5,539 nt of DNA. Source: Candidatus Altimarinota bacterium. Its GTDB lineage: Bacteria; Patescibacteriota; Gracilibacteria; CAIRYL01. Below are positions 1-5,539 of the stretch, in pieces. Where the stretch lies: NCBI GenBank assembly GCA_027053135.1, contig JALUEA010000024.1, positions 1 to 5,539 on the forward strand, given 5' to 3'. A program made the position numbers and the translations under genes. Position 1 is the stretch's first letter. Each line of letters opens with the position of its first letter. Under the pieces are notes generated by a model. It did not search any database. It was not told the DNA's origin and worked only from the letters and a program-made list of their open reading frames with translations.

Positions 1-1086
1 GTATATAGATAATGAAGAGGTGTTATCTTTTTCTATTTTTTGTAGGATATAACGATATATTGGTTTAATAAGAAGGAATATCCCTAATATAAAAACAAGC
101 CCCCAATTATACAAAAGATATGTAAAAATATGTACATGTTCTCCAAAAGGAAAATATGAAAATTCTGTTATAGATCCTTTTTTTTGCCATAATAAATATA
201 AAAACGGAGCACTCGTAACTAATGATCCAATTGCTACAAAAAAATAATTTTTAAAATTTTCTATAAATTGCTTTTCTCGAATTTTTTGTATACTTGAAAA
301 CAAAAACAACAAAAGAAACAAAAAGAAAAAATAAAAAAATGTATGAGTATGAATAAATGATAAACATCCTATCCCAAGACCAATAAAAAAATGAATATCA
401 TATCTTTTTGATGTAAAATGATATGGTATATATTGTGATTTTACAAAAAAACCAAGTAAAAACGTTCCTACTCCCATTCCCCACATAAATGAGCGTTGTG
501 GAATAAAAGTTGTAAGAAAAAAAGATTTCCAATTAAAGATATAGCCCATCTCTTTTAGTTTTGTTCCCAAAAACTGAACATCATATGCATAGTCTGAAAG
601 AAGCTTCCATTCATCAGAAAATAGGTTATATTCTTGTAGTGTAAAATATGCTTGAATTCCTGCGAAAAAGAAAAATACAAAAGGCGTTAAAAATGCAACA
701 TATACATTTCTTGTAAGATGATATGTTAAAAAATATATTCCAGACAAAAAAAGCAATGCTCCTAAATATAAAGGTACGAGCATTGAAAAAACAAAATCCC
801 CTGTATAATGAAACAATATTCCAGAAAACCAATTCACAAAAAATGGATATGCTAATACTTCTCCAGAATACAACGGGTGATGAGTAAGAACCTCTAAAAA
901 TGGCAATTTTGCGAATGCTTGAACCTGTGCCATATGCATCATCCAATCAGAATTCAATGTCCAAGAAAATGTCTTAATATTACCAAACGAATCAGTATAA
1001 AATGATTGAGAAATAAAATATGCTAAAAAAGAACCAAAAAATATTAGTAATATAATCAACCATACATAATAAGCATTTTTACGCAT
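1..1086 (-). CDS. Polytopic membrane protein, GT-C glycosyltransferase-like, 5' part only (runs off window edge)
   Basis: An ATG at 1086-1084 opens a frame that stays open for 362 codons to position 1, so the C-terminus is missing. The protein is strongly hydrophobic. Likely membrane helices lie at about residues 7-27, 99-121, 126-146, 200-217, 231-247, 248-265, 281-300 and 320-341. After the first helix a loop carries SDWMMHMAQ (D47, W48, H51), then HHPLYSGEVLAYPF (69-82). Later landmarks are IPQRSF (195-200) and HTHT (246-249). An acidic residue in the first external loop followed by many helices is the layout of GT-C lipid-sugar glycosyltransferases. The D-W-H / YPF / PQR combination also resembles a family of uncharacterised bacterial membrane proteins I recall, but I cannot name it. 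The start codon overlaps the stop of the FecR gene by one base (TAATG), which suggests coupled translation. No Shine-Dalgarno motif is visible. The existence of the gene is near certain; the glycosyltransferase role is inference. Confidence 0.85.
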   Translation of the reverse strand, partial: MRKNAYYVWLIILLIFFGSFLAYFISQSFYTDSFGNIKTFSWTLNSDWMMHMAQVQAFAKLPFLEVLTHHPLYSGEVLAYPFFVNWFSGILFHYTGDFVFSMLVPLYLGALLFLSGIYFLTYHLTRNVYVAFLTPFVFFFFAGIQAYFTLQEYNLFSDEWKLLSDYAYDVQFLGTKLKEMGYIFNWKSFFLTTFIPQRSFMWGMGVGTFLLGFFVKSQYIPYHFTSKRYDIHFFIGLGIGCLSFIHTHTFFYFFFLFLLLFLFSSIQKIREKQFIENFKNYFFVAIGSLVTSAPFLYLLWQKKGSITEFSYFPFGEHVHIFTYLLYNWGLVFILGIFLLIKPIYRYILQKIEKDNTSSLSIY

Positions 1087-2795
1087 TATTGTGAAGCATT
1101 ATGAAGTTGTAATTTTTCTATTTCAATTCGTCTTCTTCGTACAATTTTCTTTACATCTAAAGGAGCACTCATCTCAATTCTTCTCAATAATTCTAAATTC
1201 TCTGGTGTTTTTGGAATATTGTTAATAATACGCAATGCCGTTGTTTTTCGTGAATTCTCAAATTTGAAGACATTCACTTGCTGAGAAAAGCTATTTACTG
1301 CTGCTTTAATCTGCTCTTCTCTTTGTTTTGCTCTTCGTTTTTCTGCAATTTGTTGTGCAGTAAGTTTTTGAGATTTCTTTTCTACAGTATTACTTTCCGT
1401 ATTTTTTTCGCTCTTTTCTCCAGTTTTCTCGTCTTCGTTTTTCTCAATATTTTCACTTGTATCTTCAATACTAAAGGTTTCTTGAATAGAATCTTTTTTA
1501 GAATATATTGTCGTATTTTTCTCAAGAGGGATTTTATGTTTTCGAATACGCACCTTTTTTGATGAAAGAGTATTTGGTATTGGAGTAGGAGTGAATTGTT
1601 CTTCTGACTCTTTTTCTTTATGAGCTTCATCTAATACCAAAAGTAATGAATTTATATCATTAAGAAATAATGATAACTTCTCATCTGTTGGATTTGACCG
1701 TAAAAATTCTTCTACTTGCGTTGATAAAGTAGACATTATATATTTCTCTTGCATTTTTTCTGATAGTGTCTCTAAATATTCTGATGTATATTCAATATCT
1801 TTTTCCAGGTTATGAATAACCCATGGAAGATTATAAAATGAAGCAGGAATTTGTTTCGGAAGAGGAGTAAATTCATCAAAAATAGAAAAACTAATCATTT
1901 CTCCCTTATCTATAATAATATTATCATTTACATTTATTCCCTTTACCCCAATAACAGCAGAATTTTGCAAATCATATACCCACTCCTTTCCTTCTTGATA
2001 ATACACAGAAAGAACCGATTTTCGTGGTAAAATAGTAAAACTAGGAGTATACAACAACACTCCATCATTATCCTCAAATGAAGAATCTTTAAAAGTTTTC
2101 AGCCAAACATTTCCCCTTAATAACTTCAGTTTCACTTCTCCTCTTGAAATGAAAGAAGAATTTGGAGCAAGTTTTATAATTTGGAGAGAAGTATTTTCTG
2201 CGAGACGAAGAATCGTACCATCAAAAAAAATAATTTCACCAGTTGAATTCTGTGCAGTCGTTACAATATCAAAATCGAATAATTCTTGATAATCAATCGG
2301 AGAAAACACCGTCTTTCTATGAGTAATTTTTATATCTCCAGAAAAACTTCGTAATACAGAAGGTTCTAATGCAAATGATCTTGGAACAGATACCACAGAA
2401 AATAACGGAAGAATCAATAAGGTTATAGCAACTCCTGTTCCCAAAAATGCAAATCCTTTAAAAAGACTTTTATTACAATAAGAAAAAATTCTACGAATAA
2501 ACTCCGCACAACGAGATATAAAAGAAACGAAACTCCACCCTCTTTCAATTTTTAATACTAATCTTGGTTTTGGTATTACAATATTTTCTATATATTCTGT
2601 AAAAAACATTTCATCCTTTTTCGTCATTTGTTCAAACAAATCAGCACGTAACTTCTCCTTAAACTTTTCAGAAGGAGTTGAACAATCCCGAAGTTTTGAC
2701 CAAATAGAATCCAAAAAAATTATAATGAGATATATCTTTCCATATTTAGAAACGAAAAAAACATAATTTTGTTTCACTTTTTTACAATAAATCAA
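1086..2795 (-). CDS. Single-pass membrane protein with extracytoplasmic FecR-like domain
   Basis: The frame encodes up to 569 residues. Residues about 30-60 contain a helical, charged segment (TPSEKFKEKLRADLFEQM) like the cytoplasmic N-terminus of anti-sigma-type or DUF5667-like proteins. A basic amphipathic stretch (about 80-112) precedes one membrane helix (113-135), predicting N-in/C-out topology. Residues about 150-300 resemble a FecR domain: SGDIKITHR, a repeated beta pattern with a DGTILRLAENTSLQI core, then LLRGNVWLK and a YTPSFTI strand. Residues 300-390 look helical, 390-475 are a K/E/S/T-rich linker with a TPTPIP patch, and 478-569 are basic and helical (RRRR at 553-556). FecR domains classically relay surface signals to sigma factors, but many occur as structural surface domains, and no sigma factor is visible here. 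The start is uncertain: TTG 2795 overlaps the upstream gene by 14 nt, GTG 2777 and TTG 2714 are alternatives, and none has a ribosome-binding site. The stop is TAA. Confidence 0.85.
   Translation of the reverse strand: MIYCKKVKQNYVFFVSKYGKIYLIIIFLDSIWSKLRDCSTPSEKFKEKLRADLFEQMTKKDEMFFTEYIENIVIPKPRLVLKIERGWSFVSFISRCAEFIRRIFSYCNKSLFKGFAFLGTGVAITLLILPLFSVVSVPRSFALEPSVLRSFSGDIKITHRKTVFSPIDYQELFDFDIVTTAQNSTGEIIFFDGTILRLAENTSLQIIKLAPNSSFISRGEVKLKLLRGNVWLKTFKDSSFEDNDGVLLYTPSFTILPRKSVLSVYYQEGKEWVYDLQNSAVIGVKGINVNDNIIIDKGEMISFSIFDEFTPLPKQIPASFYNLPWVIHNLEKDIEYTSEYLETLSEKMQEKYIMSTLSTQVEEFLRSNPTDEKLSLFLNDINSLLLVLDEAHKEKESEEQFTPTPIPNTLSSKKVRIRKHKIPLEKNTTIYSKKDSIQETFSIEDTSENIEKNEDEKTGEKSEKNTESNTVEKKSQKLTAQQIAEKRRAKQREEQIKAAVNSFSQQVNVFKFENSRKTTALRIINNIPKTPENLELLRRIEMSAPLDVKKIVRRRRIEIEKLQLHNASQ
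2391..2459 (-). other. Membrane-spanning helix of the FecR-like protein
   Basis: Codons 113-135 (numbered from TTG 2795) encode an uninterrupted hydrophobic stretch, roughly GFAFLGTGVAITLLILPLF plus flanks, preceded by a cluster of Arg and Lys residues. By the positive-inside rule the N-terminal ~110 residues stay in the cytoplasm and the FecR-like region lies outside. The sequence SFALEP just after it could be read as a signal-peptidase site, but the long N-terminal domain makes a retained anchor more likely. Confidence 0.7.
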
Positions 2796-3246
2796 GTATT
2801 TTTAAAAGTGCAAAATCTGTTGCAGCATTCTGGACTTCTTCTCTTGAATGTTTTCTCTCCTTATTAAAGGATACAATAAATGTTTTTAAAAACATATTCT
2901 TTCCATAAAATCCAAAAAATACTTCTCCAGTATCAACGCGTCCACTTGTTGCTATTCCAATAGACGCAACATTTCTTTTCGCAATTCGTTCTGCCATTTG
3001 TGCCACAACTTTTTCGTTATAAACACCATATTCATTTATTAAACGAACATCTACTCCTGCACTATGAACTTTTGAATGTTCACTATAACATACAACACCT
3101 GCAGAAAATACTTGTGAACTTCCATCTATTGCCGTTAAGGCAGAAGCAATTCTTCCTCCTGTAATGCTTTCAGCAGTTGCAATAGTATACTGTTTTTCTA
3201 GACAAATTTTATGTATTTTTTCTCCTAATTCATGAGTATTCATCAT
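2782..3246 (-). CDS. Stand-alone CinA C-terminal domain protein (PncC-type, putative NMN amidohydrolase) with shortened loop
   Basis: The 154-residue product matches the CinA C-terminal/PncC family, whose active members hydrolyse nicotinamide mononucleotide to nicotinate mononucleotide in NAD recycling. NMN is released by bacterial NAD-dependent DNA ligase. Family landmarks are TAESITGG (24-31, with S27), DGSSQVF (41-47), and GVVCYSEHSK (50-59, with Y54 and K59); Ser, Tyr and Lys at these places are conserved in the family. An R-rich C-terminal helix follows (131-145). The N-terminal molybdopterin-binding-like domain of full CinA is absent, as in E. coli PncC. Oddly, the usual SG-IAGP-GG...KPVG stretch is reduced to SGRVDTGEV (101-109), and the GAVSE motif reads GVYNE. 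Activity is therefore uncertain. The gene begins 18 nt after the uvrB stop. ATG codons at 3246 and 3243 are both possible; a weak AGAG element suits the second slightly better. The stop is TAA. Confidence 0.9.
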   Translation of the reverse strand: MMNTHELGEKIHKICLEKQYTIATAESITGGRIASALTAIDGSSQVFSAGVVCYSEHSKVHSAGVDVRLINEYGVYNEKVVAQMAERIAKRNVASIGIATSGRVDTGEVFFGFYGKNMFLKTFIVSFNKERKHSREEVQNAATDFALLKILDLL

Positions 3247-3264
3247 GCTCTAAAAAAATAATTA

Positions 3265-5322
3265 TTATAATTCAGCTTTCAACATCTCAATTTCATCTTT
3301 TAAATCAGCTGCTTTTTCAAACTCTAAATTTTGTACTGCAATATCTAATTTATCTTCTAATTCTTTAATCCATTCTCGTAAATTATCTTTCTTTGATTGA
3401 GAAATTTTCGTTTTCCGTTCCTTTTTTTCTATATTTAAGGCTTTAACATGCTTAATAATAGTTTTTGGAACAATTCCATGCTCTTTATTATATGCTTCCT
3501 GAATACGACGCCTTCGATTTGTTTCATCAATAGCTTCTTGCATAGCTGGCGTCATTGTATCTGCATACATTACCGCTATCCCATTACTATTTCGTGCAGC
3601 TCGTCCAATAATTTGCAATAATGCATCTCTTGAACGAAGAAATCCTCTTTTATCAGCATCTAAAATAGCAATTAAAGACACTTCTGGAATATCTAATCCC
3701 TCTCGTAAAAGATTTACCCCTACAATTACATCAATTTCTCCTAATCGTAATGCTTGAATTGTTTCTATCCGTTCCATATTTTCTATTTCCGAATGCAAAT
3801 ATTTAGAACGAATTCCTATTTCATCAAAATATGCAGAAAGTTTTTCCGCCATTTTTTTTGTTGCAGTTGTAATTAAAACTTTTTCATTTCGTTTTATTCT
3901 TTTTTCAATTTCGATACTCAAATCTTCAATTTGATTATTGGCGTCCTCTTTTTTAATAGTGTGCAATAATGGATCCCATTTCGATGGTTCTGATGGACGA
4001 ATTGAAATAATTGGATCCAGAAGACCTGTTGGACGAATAACCTGTTGAACAAAATCTTTTTCACCACAATGCTGATATTCATATTTTCCAGGAGTTGCTG
4101 ATACATAAATTGCTTGATGTATTTTTGACTCAAATTCTTCAAATTGTAATGGTCTATTATCATGGGCCGATGGTAAACGAAACCCATAATCTACCAAGGT
4201 ATTTTTTCGTGATAAATTTCCATTATACATTGCTCCAATTTGCGGAATCGTAATATGGGATTCATCAACAAATAACAAAAAATCTTTTGGAAAAAAATCT
4301 AATAATGTTGAAGGAGGAGTTCCTGGCTTATTTCCCGATAAATACCGTGTATAATTTTCTATTCCATTACAGTATCCTGTTTCCAATAACATTTCTATAT
4401 CATATTCCGTTCGTGTTTGAATTCGCTCTGCTTCCACAAGACGACCTTCTTTTTTATACCACTCTACTCGTTCTTTTAAATCTTTTCGTATATCTTCTAC
4501 ACATTTTTTAATTTTTTCCTTTTGCGTAACAGCATGCTTAGCAGGAAATATTACAATACGATCATAGCTCCCTAACACTTCTCCTGTAAAAGGATCAATA
4601 GCAGTTATTGCTTCTATTTCATCTCCAAAAAACTCTATTCGATACGCATGTTCTTCTGCGGGTGGATATATTTCAACAGAATCTCCCATTACATGAAACA
4701 TTCCTGGCTTAAAATCAGATGCCACACGAGTATACTGAACTTCTGATAATTGTTTTAATAAACTATTTCTCACAATTTCAGTTCCAACTTTTAACTCAAT
4801 AGCAAGTGCTTCATAATCTTCTACAGATCCTAATCCATAAATACATGAAACAGATGAAACGATAATTACATCATCACGTGTTAATAAATTATAGGTAGCA
4901 GCATGCCTATGTCTATTTATTTCATCATTGATTGTTGCTTCTTTTTCAATATAAGTATCACTTGCAGGCATATACGCTTCTGGCTGATAATAATCATAAT
5001 ACGAAACAAAATACGACACTGCATTATCAGGAAAAAATTCTTGAAATTCTGTACAAAGTTGTGCTGCTAATGTTTTATTATGTGCCAAAATTAATGTTGG
5101 TTTCTGTTGGTCTTGAATTATATTTGCCATAGTAAATGTTTTCCCTGTTCCTGTTGCCCCAAGAAGTGTTTGATGTTTTTTATTCTCATTTAAACCTTTT
5201 ATTAACGATGCTATTGCATTTGGTTGATCTCCACTTGGAGTAAACTTCGACTGTAATACAAAAGGTTTATGCACTTTTGTTATTTTAGAAATATTTGAAC
5301 TCATATTCGTATTTTCACTCAT
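3265..5322 (-). CDS. uvrB: UvrABC system protein B (excinuclease subunit, damage-verifying helicase)
   Basis: UvrB receives damaged DNA from UvrA, checks the lesion by ATP-driven strand separation, and recruits UvrC for incision. From ATG 5322 the product is 685 residues, against 673 in E. coli. Numbered from an upstream in-frame ATG at 5385, the landmarks are FTPSGDQP (48-55), Walker A GATGTGKT (76-83), the tyrosine-rich beta-hairpin SYYDYYQPEAY (128-138), the Walker B box DESH (374-377), SATPG (429-433), LLREGLDIPEVS (559-570), QIIGRAARN (591-599) and a C-terminal UVR motif (about 671-706) that contacts UvrA/UvrC. ATG 5322 (residue 22) is preferred because the 21 residues before it are hydrophobic and unlike UvrB; ATG 5304 is also possible. 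A stretch at 465-484 replaces a short turn and adds roughly 17 residues. It is the first gene of the cluster and all core motifs are intact, so it should be functional. The stop is TAA. Confidence 0.97.
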   Translation of the reverse strand: MSENTNMSSNISKITKVHKPFVLQSKFTPSGDQPNAIASLIKGLNENKKHQTLLGATGTGKTFTMANIIQDQQKPTLILAHNKTLAAQLCTEFQEFFPDNAVSYFVSYYDYYQPEAYMPASDTYIEKEATINDEINRHRHAATYNLLTRDDVIIVSSVSCIYGLGSVEDYEALAIELKVGTEIVRNSLLKQLSEVQYTRVASDFKPGMFHVMGDSVEIYPPAEEHAYRIEFFGDEIEAITAIDPFTGEVLGSYDRIVIFPAKHAVTQKEKIKKCVEDIRKDLKERVEWYKKEGRLVEAERIQTRTEYDIEMLLETGYCNGIENYTRYLSGNKPGTPPSTLLDFFPKDFLLFVDESHITIPQIGAMYNGNLSRKNTLVDYGFRLPSAHDNRPLQFEEFESKIHQAIYVSATPGKYEYQHCGEKDFVQQVIRPTGLLDPIISIRPSEPSKWDPLLHTIKKEDANNQIEDLSIEIEKRIKRNEKVLITTATKKMAEKLSAYFDEIGIRSKYLHSEIENMERIETIQALRLGEIDVIVGVNLLREGLDIPEVSLIAILDADKRGFLRSRDALLQIIGRAARNSNGIAVMYADTMTPAMQEAIDETNRRRRIQEAYNKEHGIVPKTIIKHVKALNIEKKERKTKISQSKKDNLREWIKELEDKLDIAVQNLEFEKAADLKDEIEMLKAEL

Positions 5323-5335
5323 CTTATTATCAAAA

Positions 5336-5366
5336 ATTATATAAATAATGCGTAAAGGAATCTTAA
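5336..5366 (-). promoter_or_regulatory. Possible second promoter close to uvrB start
   Basis: A perfect TATAAT lies at 5341-5336 with TTAAGA at 5366-5361, a long 19-nt spacer. Transcription would begin only about 7 nt before ATG 5322, giving a nearly leaderless message. That would be compatible with the lack of a Shine-Dalgarno motif there. The -35 box and spacing are poor. Confidence 0.2.
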
Positions 5367-5439
5367 CATAAAAAACATCTTGCATAAAAGATAATGTTTT
5401 CTATAGAATGAAAAACAGAAACACTTAGAACATTATTAT

Positions 5440-5452
5440 GAATACTGTATTC
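5440..5452. promoter_or_regulatory. 13-bp palindrome upstream of uvrB, possible operator
   Basis: GAATAC-T-GTATTC is a perfect palindrome with 6-bp arms around one central base, about 118 bp upstream of the preferred uvrB start. Its size and symmetry suit a dimeric repressor site, and uvrB is SOS-controlled in many bacteria. It does not match the E. coli LexA box (CTGT-N8-ACAG) or the Bacillus box (GAAC-N4-GTTC), so assignment to LexA would be a guess. In AT-rich DNA such a palindrome can also arise by chance. Confidence 0.3.
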
Positions 5453-5481
5453 CATATATCTTTGGCTTTGGCGGCACGCCG

Positions 5482-5508
5482 TTTTCTCAAAAGTAAATTT
5501 TGAGAAAA
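5482..5508. repeat. Perfect 11-bp inverted repeat with 5-nt spacer
   Basis: TTTTCTCAAAA, spacer GTAAA, then TTTTGAGAAAA form a perfect hairpin-capable inverted repeat. There is no T-run immediately after the stem on either strand, and the stem is A/T-rich, so it is not a convincing intrinsic terminator. It overlaps the -10 position of a possible minus-strand promoter (TTGACA at 5524-5519), which would suit an operator. It could equally be a weak 3'-end hairpin of an unseen upstream gene. Confidence 0.5.
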
Positions 5509-5524
5509 AATATTATTGTGTCAA
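5497..5524 (-). promoter_or_regulatory. Possible minus-strand promoter upstream of uvrB
   Basis: A perfect -35 consensus TTGACA lies at 5524-5519. Sixteen bases downstream is CAAAAT at 5502-5497, matching the -10 consensus TATAAT at four of six positions. The predicted transcript would have a leader of roughly 165 nt before uvrB, containing the 13-bp palindrome. The -10 match is weak and AT-rich DNA yields such boxes often, so this is only a candidate. Confidence 0.25.
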
Positions 5525-5539
5525 TTCTCTTGAATGCAC

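Larger units (their letters stand above)
5386..5539. other. Region upstream of uvrB with no established gene
   Basis: These 154 bases hold the inverted repeat, the palindrome, and a short GC-rich islet at 5470-5481 (GGCG-GCA-CGCC hairpin-capable core) that stands out from its AT-rich surroundings. Minus-strand frames entering from the right edge end at TAA 5515-5513 (tail VHSRELTQ) or TGA 5489-5487, so the end of an upstream gene may be included but cannot be identified. On the plus strand, ATG 5438 opens a 21-codon frame. Confidence 0.5.

Noticed and set aside
626..946. Minus-strand 106-codon frame
   Set aside because: It is out of frame with the uninterrupted 362-codon membrane-protein frame over the same bases. 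Its F/S/I-rich translation is typical of a shadow of AT-rich coding DNA.
1278..1630. Plus-strand (1278-1562) and second minus-strand (1382-1630) frames inside the FecR gene
   Set aside because: Both lie over the A-rich K/E linker of the FecR-like protein. Their F- or K-rich products are low-complexity shadows without their own start signals.
2719..2724. TATAAT on the minus strand inside the 5' part of the FecR frame, as an internal promoter
   Set aside because: No acceptable -35 box lies 16-18 nt upstream, and such hexamers are expected by chance at this base composition.
3918..5132. Short frames within uvrB (3918-4187 minus; 4287-4511 and 4932-5132 plus)
   Set aside because: They are wholly contained in uvrB, whose frame carries all family motifs.
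5323..5385. Upstream ATG at 5385 as the true uvrB start
   Set aside because: It would add 21 hydrophobic residues (MQDVFYVKIPLRIIYIIF and so on) with no counterpart at the UvrB N-terminus. ATG 5322 gives a hydrophilic N-terminus and a more usual length, though the longer form is not excluded.
5482..5508. Inverted repeat as a Rho-independent terminator
   Set aside because: The stem is mostly A/T and neither strand has a T-tract directly after it.
1..5539. UGA recoded as glycine, as in Gracilibacteria/Absconditabacteria
   Set aside because: uvrB, the CinA-type gene, the FecR gene and the membrane-protein gene use GGN for Gly and contain no in-frame TGA. A recoding genome should show many.
1..5539. 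tRNA, rRNA, CRISPR array, insertion sequence or tandem repeats
   Set aside because: No cloverleaf-like sequence, no regularly spaced repeats, no transposase motifs and no terminal inverted repeats with target duplications were seen on either strand.

Overview
The window is a 5.5-kb, very AT-rich piece of a bacterial genome. All four recognisable genes lie head to tail on the minus strand, so transcription runs from high to low coordinates: uvrB (5322 to 3265), a stand-alone CinA C-terminal/PncC-type gene (3246 to 2782), a single-pass membrane protein with a FecR-like domain (about 2795 to 1086), and a multi-pass membrane protein that leaves the window at position 1 (1086 to 1, 5' part only). 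Gaps are 18 nt or less, the cinA-type and FecR genes touch or overlap, and the FecR stop shares one base with the next start (TAATG). This is a compact operon-like layout. The three visible stop codons are all TAA, and no in-frame TGA occurs in about 1,770 codons, so UGA looks like an ordinary stop.

The organism cannot be named from this sequence. High AT content, tight packing, near absence of Shine-Dalgarno motifs, a minimal CinA-type protein with a shortened active-site loop, and a large uncharacterised FecR-type surface protein suggest a Patescibacteria/CPR-like lineage with the standard genetic code. That is inference; another AT-rich bacterium is not excluded.

Region by region: 5323-5539 is the uvrB upstream region. 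It holds a perfect 11-bp inverted repeat, a GC-rich islet, a 13-bp palindrome and weak promoter-like boxes. It contains no gene I can establish, though a short plus-strand reading frame begins at 5438. 3265-5322 encodes the DNA-damage-verifying helicase of nucleotide excision repair, with an insertion of roughly 17-20 residues in its second helicase domain. 2782-3246 encodes a putative NMN amidohydrolase relative whose conserved GIAGP-type loop is missing. 1086-2795 encodes a protein with a cytoplasmic N-terminal segment, one membrane helix, an extracytoplasmic FecR-like domain and a long charged tail. 1-1086 encodes a polytopic membrane protein with features reminiscent of GT-C-type glycosyltransferases; the open frame reaches the window edge.

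The first two genes belong to DNA repair and possibly nucleotide salvage; the last two appear to be envelope proteins made in a translationally coupled pair. The pair is the least explained part of the window.
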